DNA of 17,997 nt from Halovenus sp. Its GTDB lineage: Archaea > Halobacteriota > Halobacteria > Halobacteriales > Haloarculaceae. Numbering within the stretch: the first letter of the stretch is position 1; every line of letters begins with the position of its first letter. This document shows positions 1 to 6,810 of the stretch, piece after piece. The stretch lies in NCBI GenBank assembly GCA_003551945.1, contig PUNZ01000228.1, forward strand, positions 1 through 17,997, written 5' to 3'. The notes beneath the pieces are model-generated. The model searched no databases and was not told where the DNA came from. It was given only the letters and a program-made list of their open reading frames with translations. Made by a program: the position numbers and the translations under genes.

Positions 1-131
1 ACGGCACCGTCTTTCGGTGGCTCGAAGGTCACGTATTTGGCATCGATACCGAGTGCGTCATACCCCGCTTCGTGCATCGGCGGCGAGAGCGAGTGTCCGA
101 CCGGATTCCCAATCAGCCCGTAGACGTTCAT
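1..131 (-). CDS. aroE: Shikimate dehydrogenase, N-terminal fragment
   Basis: Only the first 43 codons lie in the window; the rest runs off the left edge. The reverse strand from the ATG at 131 reads MNVYGLIGNPVGHSLSPP and continues with MHEAGYDALGI. This is the N-terminal signature of shikimate dehydrogenase: GLIGNPV, then HSxSP. Ser14 and Ser16 correspond to the serines that hold the shikimate carboxylate in the family. The enzyme reduces 3-dehydroshikimate to shikimate with NADPH in cytoplasmic aromatic amino acid synthesis. The start is supported by a TATA-like ATTTA centred 28 nt upstream, giving a leaderless transcript. The gene appears unrelated to the ion-transport cluster beside it and probably marks the cluster's edge. 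The catalytic Lys/Asp and the Rossmann part are outside the window. Confidence 0.93.
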   Translation of the reverse strand, partial: MNVYGLIGNPVGHSLSPPMHEAGYDALGIDAKYVTFEPPKDGA

Positions 132-148
132 ATCCGTTGCTGGCAGGG

Positions 149-169
149 AACGGACCTAAATGGTCCGTT
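149..169 (-). promoter_or_regulatory. aroE promoter with TATA inside a perfect inverted repeat
   Basis: AACGGACC (149-156) and GGTCCGTT (162-169) are perfect 8-bp inverted arms around TAAAT (157-161). On the minus strand that loop is ATTTA, centred 28 nt upstream of the aroE ATG, the expected spacing for a TATA element of a leaderless haloarchaeal gene. A protein binding the repeat would compete directly with TBP. The repeat is seen; its operator role is inferred. Confidence 0.55.
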
Positions 170-360
170 CGATAGTTGTCTTATCTGTAACTTGTATGCT
201 AACCTGTAATTCTGAGAGAAACTGGCTGCTGAATGGAGCGGTTCCCTGTAAGACGGCGGCTTTTTTGTCTCCGAGATGTTGGACTGACTGCTCGCTGAGC
301 CTGTGAACTGAGTATTGATTTGCCCATCTACTGGAGTTGGTATCGGCGTGGCTTATCCTC
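170..360. other. Intergenic, nothing recognised
   Basis: This is the space between the aroE promoter and the 3' end of the channel-like gene. I see no ORF with coding character, no RNA gene and no convincing terminator for the minus-strand operon ending at 361. A T6 run at about 256-261 after GC-rich sequence would suit a plus-strand terminator, but no plus-strand gene precedes it. Confidence 0.4.
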
Positions 361-2034
361 TCAACGTTCTATCCCTGCGATAAATCTCTCAAGTCGGTTC
401 CGGGATTCTTCGCTCCCAGCAATGATGAGGACGTCGCTTTCTTCAACAACGAAATTTGCACCGATGTCAGTGAGCACGTTCCCGTCCCGTTCAACCGCGA
501 CGACTGTACAGCCGGTTTGTTCACGTAAGTCGAGGTCTCCCAGACTCCTGCCGACGAAGGCGGGTGTTGCTCTCCTGACGAACCCGAAATCAACATCGGG
601 AGTCAGAATCTCCTCTTTTTCAATAAGCAGTGACGCCAGACTTTCGCCAGTTACGTTCGCCAACGAGAGCACGAAATCTGCCCCTGCATTATAGAGTTTC
701 TGGACGCTGTCCTCATCGTCTGCACGAGCAATAACCTCTACATCCGGTGCGAGCTCGTTGAGTATCAGTGTTGCAAAGATTGTCGGTGTGTCTTCGTCGA
801 GCGAAAGCACCACAGCGCGTGCATTCCTGACATCTGCACGCAGGAACGTCTCCGGGTCGGTAATATCACCGACAACATCGACTCCCTCTTTGGATTCGAT
901 GTCAATCGTCGTCACGGCGATGCCTTCTGTCTGGAGGGCATCCACAATTGACCGGCCGACTGTTCCGTATCCACAGACCACGACGCGGGGTTCGTGGTCT
1001 TCGGGTGATGGAATTAGCCGCGTTTCTACATCCTGTAAATCGCCGTGTTCGCCAGCAACTAGCAGGATTGTGTGGTCTTCGATGACGGTGTCCGGGTCGG
1101 GTGTGACGACGAACTTCCCGCCAAGCCACGCTCCGACAATGGTGATACCCATTCGGTCAAAGACTCTGGCCTCCCGAAATGACTGCCCAACGAGGTTGCT
1201 GCCCTTCTCAATCAGCAGTTCCGTGATCTGGAGGTCGCTCTCCGCCTCGATTGCCTGCTGAAGCTTTTCTGCATACGTGCCTGATGCGCGAAGCCCGAGA
1301 CTTTTTCCCAGGAGTTGTCGTGCCGAGACGATGTCGTCGGCTCCCGCGTATCGGTGATAGGCTTCTACTGTCTGTTCTCTGATGACGCTAATCGTCCGGA
1401 GCTCCGGGTTGACCTGCTTGGCGGAAAGCATTATCGTGGGATTCGCCTCGTCGCCAATATCAGCAACCAGGGCTTTCGCGTGGCCAGCATTCGCTGCCCG
1501 GTACGTATCGACAGCCTCCAAGTCCCCCACTATTGCGTTAACCCCCTGTTCGTTCAACTCCGTCACCAGGTCAGGGTCGGAATCGATGTACAGATATGGG
1601 ATATCAACGGCTTCGAGTTCTGCGTGTAGCACCTCATCCTGGGCGGAGTGACCACAGATAATCACGTGGTCGGTCAGGTTACTGGACGTTGGCGGCCGGG
1701 TCTGGAAGGCCTGCCGGAACAACGGTACCGCATACAGTGGGATGGCGAGAAAGACCAGCAGGACGCCCGAGAGGTTCATCAGGACGACCAGTAATGCAAG
1801 TGCGTCGCTCTCCCGCCAGAGGTCCGTATCACCGCCGAACCCTGCCGTTGTTAATGCCTCGATAACGACCTGCAATGCTTGAAAAAGCGAAATTTCTTCC
1901 TCTACGAACGTCCACAGTGCCCACTGGTAAATGTAGGTGTAGATGATGACGAGTCCCGCGATGGTGGTTACTGTGAGTGCGATTCGGCGCTGCCAGTTGG
2001 TATCCGCCTCAATTGTAGTCGAGTTCGTACTCAT
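361..2034 (-). CDS. Two-TM channel-like protein with tandem RCK (TrkA_N/TrkA_C) modules
   Basis: The 557-aa protein begins with an ion-channel-like pore: TM1 about 15-45, a pore loop at 52-69, and TM2 about 77-105. Two regulatory modules follow: RCK_N (from 122), RCK_C (about 265-350), RCK_N (from 355), RCK_C (about 478-557). The pore loop contains TTAGFGGD (62-69), where K+ channels have TVGYGD; the order of elements matches, but Val and Tyr are replaced and a Gly is added. The first Rossmann loop is degenerate (CGHSAQ); the second is intact (CGYGTVG). Haloarchaeal relatives are usually annotated as ion channel pore/TrkA domain proteins. It likely sits in the membrane as a ligand-gated cation channel, but selectivity is not established. 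Its ATG overlaps the stop of the upstream permease gene (ATGA), so the two should be translationally coupled and probably act together. Confidence 0.85.
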   Translation of the reverse strand: MSTNSTTIEADTNWQRRIALTVTTIAGLVIIYTYIYQWALWTFVEEEISLFQALQVVIEALTTAGFGGDTDLWRESDALALLVVLMNLSGVLLVFLAIPLYAVPLFRQAFQTRPPTSSNLTDHVIICGHSAQDEVLHAELEAVDIPYLYIDSDPDLVTELNEQGVNAIVGDLEAVDTYRAANAGHAKALVADIGDEANPTIMLSAKQVNPELRTISVIREQTVEAYHRYAGADDIVSARQLLGKSLGLRASGTYAEKLQQAIEAESDLQITELLIEKGSNLVGQSFREARVFDRMGITIVGAWLGGKFVVTPDPDTVIEDHTILLVAGEHGDLQDVETRLIPSPEDHEPRVVVCGYGTVGRSIVDALQTEGIAVTTIDIESKEGVDVVGDITDPETFLRADVRNARAVVLSLDEDTPTIFATLILNELAPDVEVIARADDEDSVQKLYNAGADFVLSLANVTGESLASLLIEKEEILTPDVDFGFVRRATPAFVGRSLGDLDLREQTGCTVVAVERDGNVLTDIGANFVVEESDVLIIAGSEESRNRLERFIAGIER

Positions 2035-4301
2035 GCCAGTGATGCGATGCGGTTAATAATTGCAGACCGGAGTGAACGCCGGGTTGGTTCCCCACTTCGG
2101 GTGAGAACAATCGTGCCAGAGGCCTGCTCTCCGATGGTATCTGGAATCGCACCAGAGAGGATACGTTCGACAGAACTCACCCGTGACACACCAAGGACAG
2201 TCGTGTCGTACCCCTGGGCGATTGAGACGAGTTCTGACGCGATATCGTCGGTGACGATGACATCCGAGTCGTAGTCTTCAACACCTGCTGTCTGGGCCGT
2301 CTCCTCGATGAGTGACTGCCCGCGTTCGACCACATCTGCCTGGTCTTCGTCTTCGGTACGTTGCTGGACGTTCACCAGGGTAAGCGAAGCTCCTTTCTCT
2401 GCACGGACGAACGCTGCTGCCTTTTTAACGGCGACACCCGAGTACGGGCCTTCACCGACGAACGCGACTACGTCTCCGACAGCTTCGTCACCCTGTCTCA
2501 CCAGTGTGACTTCGCACGGAGCGCGTTCGATGATCTTGTCGATATTCGAGCCGAGGACGCGCTCCCGCCGTTTGCGTGTTCCCGACCAGCCCATAACAAC
2601 GTCGTCGGCTTCCTCCTGCTCGATTATCCGCAGGATCGTTTCGCCAATGTCCCGGCCGACAACTGCCCGAGTCCGCAGACCAACGCCGAGTTCCTGGGCG
2701 ATGTCTTCGGCCTGTTCAAGCAATTCTTGCTGTCGTTTGATGCGTTCCTGCTCGTAGCTAACTTCTTGAGCGAGCGAGGTTTGGTCTGGAACCGTAATGA
2801 TGTTCGCGGCGATTATCTCTGCGTCACGGTCCTGCCGTGCAGCCGAGGCTGCCGCGAGACGGAGTAGTCCCCGCTCGGTGGCCGGATTCGCAACCGGGAC
2901 GACAATTCGGTATGGCGTTTCCGTTTCTGTGTCCGCTGTCGGCTCAACGGTGTCGATCAGTTCTTCGGCCATGAGGCCCGTCCGGTCGACGCGCGTTCGG
3001 CCGTAGAAGTAATACCACAGTCCACCGACGACTGCGATGCCAACACCGCCAATCTGCGGGAGAGGATCCATCTGTGTGAGGATGAATATCCCGGAGAAGA
3101 CCCCGAAAATCTGCATCCAGGGATACAGGGGGGAGCGGAACCCGGGGTCGTACCACTCGGGGTCCCGTCGACGAAACGCCATGAGCGAGAGACAGACCAG
3201 AATGTAGACGACGATCTGGAACGCGCCAGCGGTCTTGGCGATATCCTCGACAGGCAATGCAATGATGATAAACAACATCGCGCCGCCGGTCGTGAGAATT
3301 GCCGTGGTCGGTGTTCGGAACCGGCTGCTGACAGTCGCGAATACCTCCGGGAGGAGGTTATCACGGCTCAATGCGAACGGGTAGCGCGACGCGGTGAGGA
3401 TGCCCGCGTTGGCGGTGCTTATCAACGCGAACATCGCGGCAATGACGATAGCAACGACCATCAGGAATCCAAGTCCGACCACCTCGACGACGGCCACGAC
3501 CGGGATGTTCTCCCACTCATCGGTCAGGAGCATCTCTGGTTCGACGACACCGACGATGATGGCGACAATAAGTGCATACAGTGCGGTCGTGAGAGCGAGC
3601 GACAACAACAGCCCCAGCGGGAGGTTCCGCCCGGGATTTTCGATCTCCTCGGCGACTGCGGCGACCTTGGTAACGCCACCGTAGGAAATCAGGACGGTCG
3701 CGGTCGCTGCGAACAGACCGGCAGTCCCCTCGGAGAAGAATCCGTCGACGCTACCGCCGTACAGCGTCGTATTGACGCTGCCACCGGTGAGTGCGACGAA
3801 GCCACCCAGGATGAACAGCATAATCAACACGAGGATCTTCTGTAACCCGCCTGTTTGCTTGACCCCAACGACGTTGACGCTAATCAGGAACGCCCCGATG
3901 AGGACTGCAAGGACTCTCAGTTCGGTCTCTGTCATCGTCACACCGAAACTCGAAAGGACAGGTTCGAGGTAGAACATTCCCCCGAATAGGGCAAGCGCCC
4001 CTTTGAACATCAACATGAGCCAGGTTCCCAGCCCAGCAATCGTCCCTGCACTAGGGCCTATCCCCCGTTCGATGAAAATGTAATCTCCTCCGGCCTCGGG
4101 CATTGCCGTACCGAGTTCCGCAATACTGACTGCTGCTGGGAGCACAAGCACGGCAGCGATAATGAAGGCAAGAATGACGGACGGACCGGCCTCAGCCATT
4201 GCTAATCCCGGGAGGATGAAGATACCACTGCCGATCATCGCACCCATACTGATCGCCACAACCGAAGGCAGCCCAAGGTCGCGTTCGAGTTCTTCTGACA
4301 T
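2031..4301 (-). CDS. APC-superfamily permease with two C-terminal USP domains
   Basis: This 756-aa protein has about 12 hydrophobic segments over residues 12-432. It includes the APC unwound-helix motif GSGIF (24-28) and EEIENPGRNLP (about 218-228), which is typical of amino acid/polyamine permeases. Two universal-stress-protein domains follow in the cytoplasm, about 463-602 and 606-735. USP1 keeps a perfect ATP-binding signature G-2x-G-9x-G-S (GWSG at 571, GS at 584). USP2 is degenerate (GVSR, then GA). Haloarchaeal homologues are annotated as cationic amino acid transporters, from sequence only. The neighbourhood of K+ proteins, and the existence of the APC-superfamily K+ importer KimA, leave the substrate open. 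It is first in an operon with the channel-like gene. A paralogue with the same architecture lies at 9335-11718. Confidence 0.88.
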   Translation of the reverse strand: MSEELERDLGLPSVVAISMGAMIGSGIFILPGLAMAEAGPSVILAFIIAAVLVLPAAVSIAELGTAMPEAGGDYIFIERGIGPSAGTIAGLGTWLMLMFKGALALFGGMFYLEPVLSSFGVTMTETELRVLAVLIGAFLISVNVVGVKQTGGLQKILVLIMLFILGGFVALTGGSVNTTLYGGSVDGFFSEGTAGLFAATATVLISYGGVTKVAAVAEEIENPGRNLPLGLLLSLALTTALYALIVAIIVGVVEPEMLLTDEWENIPVVAVVEVVGLGFLMVVAIVIAAMFALISTANAGILTASRYPFALSRDNLLPEVFATVSSRFRTPTTAILTTGGAMLFIIIALPVEDIAKTAGAFQIVVYILVCLSLMAFRRRDPEWYDPGFRSPLYPWMQIFGVFSGIFILTQMDPLPQIGGVGIAVVGGLWYYFYGRTRVDRTGLMAEELIDTVEPTADTETETPYRIVVPVANPATERGLLRLAAASAARQDRDAEIIAANIITVPDQTSLAQEVSYEQERIKRQQELLEQAEDIAQELGVGLRTRAVVGRDIGETILRIIEQEEADDVVMGWSGTRKRRERVLGSNIDKIIERAPCEVTLVRQGDEAVGDVVAFVGEGPYSGVAVKKAAAFVRAEKGASLTLVNVQQRTEDEDQADVVERGQSLIEETAQTAGVEDYDSDVIVTDDIASELVSIAQGYDTTVLGVSRVSSVERILSGAIPDTIGEQASGTIVLTRSGEPTRRSLRSAIINRIASLA

Positions 4302-4362
4302 GGTTTTCTTTACGCTCGTTCGCTACCGATTCGTTACTGTGACGGACTTCCCAAGCACAGAC

Positions 4363-4369
4363 ATATAAT
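4363..4369 (-). promoter_or_regulatory. Putative TATA element of the APC-USP operon
   Basis: The plus-strand sequence ATATAAT gives ATTATAT on the minus strand, about 65 nt upstream of the ATG at 4301. A start site about 26 nt downstream would leave a leader of roughly 38 nt. No Shine-Dalgarno is visible in that leader. Confidence 0.4.
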
Positions 4370-4384
4370 CTCACCGAATTACGA

Positions 4385-4448
4385 GAGTAAAATCAACTCT
4401 GGAAACACTCAAAGGGAGTGATAATTCCACTTCGATGGGGTCCATCTA
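4385..4448 (+). pseudogene. Remnant of the TrkA_C gene 3' end
   Basis: CTGGAA at 4399 matches position 12180 in the orphan TrkA_C gene, and the two sequences stay aligned without indels to 4448 (12 differences in 50 nt). The stop of the parent, TAA at 12228-12230, is CTAC here, so even the stop is gone. Only the last 20-odd codons of the parent are represented. Confidence 0.7.
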
Positions 4449-4657
4449 CTGTAACTTGACCAATTTCTCTTAATAGTGCTGCTTGGGATTGATGAAGAGA
4501 ATTTCTTAATATTGTTGCCTTTGACGAGTACAGGCACTGTCGGTTGAAATTCGACAAGAAACAAAATCAACGTATTGTCTGTGTTTCATCTGAAATTGTA
4601 TCCGATACCTTCAGCAAAGTCTCTACCGACCGCTCTCCAGTGAGTGGGTCAGAATAA
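4449..4657 (+). pseudogene. Decayed zinc-ribbon gene
   Basis: This 209-nt stretch aligns with the intact 210-nt zinc-ribbon gene at 12230-12439. The ATG has become CTG, the second codon is TAA, and there is a net one-base deletion with further local indels around 4510-4530. The TAA at 4655-4657 matches the parent's stop. The best-kept stretch is the centre and end, for example AAATTCGAC, CTGAAATTG and ACCTTCAGCAAAG. It cannot encode the protein. Confidence 0.85.
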
Positions 4658-4682
4658 CCGTAGTTATGGGTTCGTGAGAGAG

Positions 4683-4796
4683 TCACTCCACTGGTTCTAC
4701 TTGTGGAAGTGCGATGACCGGCAGCTCACACGTGGTAACAAGTTTCAGAGACGGATCGCCCGAGAGGAACTGCACGATTCGGTTACCGCTTCGGGA
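4683..4796 (-). pseudogene. C-terminal fragment of a usp gene
   Basis: On the minus strand this encodes the last 37 residues of a universal stress protein, reading SRSGNRIVQFLSGDPSLKLV and ending QVEPVE plus stop. It differs from the end of the intact usp gene (12471-12911) at five residues and 14 of 114 nucleotides. The frame is open, but the similarity ends abruptly at 4796 and the N-terminal two-thirds are missing. It is better preserved than the adjoining zinc-ribbon remnant, which suggests it decayed later or was protected by gene conversion. Confidence 0.8.
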
Positions 4797-4827
4797 ATCT
4801 GTTATGGCCATACGACCCCTGGATTAA

Positions 4828-5049
4828 TTATTGGTTAGCTGACTTCTCTGTGCTCGGAGCTTCTTCCTTTGGGTCATGTTTGAACGTATACGTTGCAATC
4901 TCGCCTGACTCACAGACTGAACATTGGTCCGGCGTCGATTCGAACTTCGCCCCACAGTGGCGACACTCATAAAGTGTCGGTTCATCTTCGTTTGGGTCGG
5001 TTTCGGAAGATTCAATCAACGAATCCGGGAGAAATTTGTCAAATGGCAT
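4828..5049 (-). CDS. Zinc-ribbon microprotein
   Basis: This 73-aa acidic protein has one four-cysteine knuckle: CRHCG, then ten residues on, CSVC, in the order LYECRHCGAKFESTPDQCSVC. It closely resembles the 69-aa protein at 12230-12439, sharing the LYEC-HCG--F frame and EIA-YTF after the second pair. The fold is almost certainly a small zinc ribbon; the partner is unknown. It starts 21 nt after the stop of the Lrp-TrkA_C regulator and is probably co-transcribed. The same partnership with a TrkA_C domain recurs at 12.2 kb, suggesting the two products work together, perhaps as an accessory subunit. Confidence 0.82.
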   Translation of the reverse strand: MPFDKFLPDSLIESSETDPNEDEPTLYECRHCGAKFESTPDQCSVCESGEIATYTFKHDPKEEAPSTEKSANQ

Positions 5050-5070
5050 AATAATTTCACATAGTTGACG

Positions 5071-5841
5071 CTATTGAGTCAGATCATCGGGATGCTGAAA
5101 CGCTTCAACAGCTGGTTTCTCGTCAGTGTCTGGTGAGAACACGGTGACGATATCGTTCGCCTTGATTGTTGTTTCGCCCTGAGGGGTGAGAACCGTATCG
5201 CCACGCTCTATGGCGATAACGAGCGTTCCGGCGTCAAGGATTCCCTCCTCAGTTGCCTCCGCGAGTGTATATCCGGTGACGGGTGCTTCTTTGTGAACAG
5301 TTAGTTCCACGAGTTCAGCTCCTCCAGCAAGACTCAAATAGTCGGCTAGCGGTTGCCGTCGGTGCCCGTCGCCAGGACCGTATGGCGAATACGGGAAATG
5401 AAACTCTTCCTGGAGAAGGAATTCGTCTTCGATTTCGACACCTGCTTGTTCGAGTTCTCGTCCGACTTGGCGTAGGTCTGACGTATTCTGTCCAACAGCG
5501 AGCACGTGAATATTCATTCGGCCGCCCATGAGTTCTCGGACGTTGATCACACCTGGAATTGTCCCGACCTTCCGTGCAACTGCTTCCACGTCACCGAATG
5601 TAGCATGGCACATAAAAAGGTTCATCAACGACCCGTCTGCCTCCTCGAAATCAACGGTGGCGTGATAGCCCGTCAGTATTCCGTGCTCTTCGAGCTGTGC
5701 GATTCGATTACGTACCGTTGCGTCAGAGACGTTCACGTTTTCAGCGATTGAGGCTGCTGTCGTATTTCGAGCATCACCCATGAGAGAGTGAATAATCCGC
5801 CGGTCAATTTCATCAAGCCGGTATTCGCCGTTTTTTCCCAT
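5071..5841 (-). CDS. Lrp/AsnC-family regulator fused to a TrkA_C (RCK_C) domain
   Basis: The 256-aa protein has three parts: an Lrp/AsnC winged helix-turn-helix (about 7-62, with RLDEIDRRIIHSL and NVSDATVRNRIAQLEEHGI), the Lrp ligand/oligomerisation domain (about 68-146), and a TrkA_C domain (about 168-244, ending TIKANDIVTVFSPD). Lrp proteins bind DNA as dimers or octamers and respond to amino acids. RCK_C domains bind regulatory ligands of K+ transporters, including c-di-AMP in some bacteria. The fusion therefore looks like a transcription factor reading the same signal as the channels and transporters around it. A perfect 7-1-7 inverted repeat between TATA and start suggests autoregulation. 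The start is supported by TATA spacing (28 nt, leaderless). Its TrkA_C domain is closely similar to the orphan domain at 11.9-12.2 kb. Confidence 0.9.
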   Translation of the reverse strand: MGKNGEYRLDEIDRRIIHSLMGDARNTTAASIAENVNVSDATVRNRIAQLEEHGILTGYHATVDFEEADGSLMNLFMCHATFGDVEAVARKVGTIPGVINVRELMGGRMNIHVLAVGQNTSDLRQVGRELEQAGVEIEDEFLLQEEFHFPYSPYGPGDGHRRQPLADYLSLAGGAELVELTVHKEAPVTGYTLAEATEEGILDAGTLVIAIERGDTVLTPQGETTIKANDIVTVFSPDTDEKPAVEAFQHPDDLTQ

Positions 5842-5847
5842 AATCTA

Positions 5848-5872
5848 CTATGGTTACCATAGGTGTATATTT
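5848..5872 (-). promoter_or_regulatory. Promoter and putative operator of the Lrp-TrkA_C gene
   Basis: CTATGGTTACCATAG (5848-5862) is a perfect inverted repeat with 7-bp arms around one T. It lies between a TATA element (5866-5872, AAATATA on the minus strand, centred 28 nt from the ATG) and the expected leaderless start at 5841. Lrp-family proteins bind such dyads, and binding here would block RNA polymerase recruitment, so autorepression is the natural reading. Confidence 0.65.
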
Positions 5873-5932
5873 GTACTGTATTTTGGAAAGCCAAAAATAG
5901 ATGCAAACGAATTCGTAACCTCCAAGACTGTA

Positions 5933-6229
5933 TCAATCCACGTCGGGACATTTGACGACATACCAGTAAGGATATCGGTTTTCGGTCCAGTCAAACCCCT
6001 CTTTCCTCTGAATAGCGATTAGATGCCACCAGAGCCAGATTGTCACACATCCCATCGGAAAGACCGTTACTGGGTGAGCAGGACCTGTGCTTATCAGTAA
6101 CGAGCTGATGATTGGACCACCAAACGAGAGTATCACCGCTATAGAGAGTACCCAACCCGTTGGCTCCTGGGTAATTCTCTGTTGAAACCATTCCTCGACG
6201 GCCAGAGTTTGCTTGGTAACATTGGACAT
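5933..6229 (-). CDS. Small two-TM membrane protein, unrecognised
   Basis: This 98-aa protein has two hydrophobic stretches, about 26-47 (WVLSIAVILSFGGPIISSLL) and 53-74 (containing TVFPMGCVTIWLWWHLIAI). A polar tail rich in aromatic residues follows (DWTENRYPYWYVV). The ATG at 6229 (MSNVTK) is preferred to one seven codons upstream because a TTATATAA element lies 26 nt before it, as for a leaderless gene. I recognise no family. It is divergent from the usp-trkA-trkH operon and could be a small accessory membrane subunit, but position is the only evidence. Confidence 0.6.
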   Translation of the reverse strand: MSNVTKQTLAVEEWFQQRITQEPTGWVLSIAVILSFGGPIISSLLISTGPAHPVTVFPMGCVTIWLWWHLIAIQRKEGFDWTENRYPYWYVVKCPDVD

Positions 6230-6250
6230 AATTGTAATACGATTCCCCAA

Positions 6251-6258
6251 TTATATAA
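6251..6258 (-). promoter_or_regulatory. TATA element of the two-TM protein gene
   Basis: TTATATAA is centred about 26 nt upstream of the ATG at 6229, consistent with leaderless transcription, and helps decide the start of that gene. Confidence 0.55.
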
Positions 6259-6319
6259 CACTCTAGGTTGGGAAAACGATATCTAGTCTTAATATAATTC
6301 GTTTTCAGAAAAAATGTCG

Positions 6320-6333
6320 GTAGATTTATCTAC
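6320..6333 (+). promoter_or_regulatory. Promoter of the usp-trkA-trkH operon, TATA within an inverted repeat
   Basis: GTAGATTTATCTAC has 6-bp inverted arms around TT and contains the TATA-like TTTATC, centred about 28 nt upstream of the ATG at 6355. The arrangement predicts a leaderless mRNA and a regulator that would occlude TBP. Confidence 0.55.
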
Positions 6334-6354
6334 AATCGTTGCTACAGTTCTGGT

Positions 6355-6810
6355 ATGACTGATTCACTACTGGGACGAATTATTGTCCCAATCGCAAACG
6401 AAACAGATACGACCGCAACCTGTGAAGCGTTGCTTCCACATCTTGACGAGACTGTAGAGTTGGTCAATCTCTTGTACGTAATCGAGCAGAGGAAAGGGTA
6501 TATCGACGCGACATCACCAGAGGCTCTCAAACAGGAAGCTCAACGCTGGTTCACCATCGCGGGGGGATATCTCGGTTCTTTCGACGGCTTTCAGACCGAA
6601 CTCCGTGCTGGCCCCGATATCGTAGACGAAATTACCGCGAGTGCCGTCGAACACGATGCAACTGCTATCGTCTTCAGACCTACTGAAAAAAGCGGCCTGT
6701 CACGGTTGCTTTCGTCAGATGTACGCAGTCGGTTGCCCACGGAGAGCCCGTGTCCAGTCATTGCCCTCAACATGAACGGTGATGAGACACTAAAGGAGGT
6801 GATGAAATAA
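6355..6810 (+). CDS. UspA-family universal stress protein
   Basis: This 151-aa single USP domain opens with the typical first strand GRIIVPIANETDT and closes with CPVIALNM. The ATP-binding signature G-2x-G-9x-G-S/T, present in the permease-fused USP domains nearby, is absent: the region reads FRPTEKSGLSRLLSSD. It therefore belongs to the non-ATP-binding type or binds another ligand. It is first in an operon with trkA and trkH; its TAA shares one base with the trkA ATG. The context suggests it modulates the Trk uptake system. The start is supported by the TATA element 28 nt upstream. Confidence 0.85.
   Translation: MTDSLLGRIIVPIANETDTTATCEALLPHLDETVELVNLLYVIEQRKGYIDATSPEALKQEAQRWFTIAGGYLGSFDGFQTELRAGPDIVDEITASAVEHDATAIVFRPTEKSGLSRLLSSDVRSRLPTESPCPVIALNMNGDETLKEVMK
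6795..6803 (+). promoter_or_regulatory. Strong Shine-Dalgarno for trkA inside the usp 3' end
   Basis: GGAGGTGAT is a nine-base complement to the conserved 3' tail of 16S rRNA and ends six bases before the trkA ATG at 6810. It lies within the last codons of usp. It stands out in a window where most starts look leaderless or lack SD sites, and should ensure high TrkA synthesis independent of coupling. Confidence 0.7.

Larger units (their letters stand above)
4385..4796 (+). repeat. Decayed direct copy of the 12.17-12.59 kb segment
   Basis: The stretch aligns co-linearly, in the same orientation, with about 12167-12586. It covers the end of the TrkA_C gene, the whole zinc-ribbon gene, the gap after it, and the 3' end of usp. 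Counted by eye, the 50 nt at 4399-4448 differ at 12 positions, the zinc-ribbon part is only about two-thirds identical with indels, and the last 114 nt (4683-4796) differ at 14 positions with no indels. The similarity stops sharply at about 4796. The left edge is fuzzy: TCACCG at 4371 may match 12153, but the bases between are weak. Confidence 0.85.

Noticed and set aside
256..261. T6 run as a terminator
   Set aside because: No plus-strand transcript is apparent upstream and it points the wrong way for the minus-strand operon.
4371..4796. Insertion sequence remnant
   Set aside because: No terminal inverted repeats, target duplication or transposase codons; the segment is explained by similarity to 12.15-12.59 kb.
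4644..4838. 64-codon plus-strand ORF
   Set aside because: It is antisense to the usp fragment at 4683-4796 and lies in the decayed duplicate.
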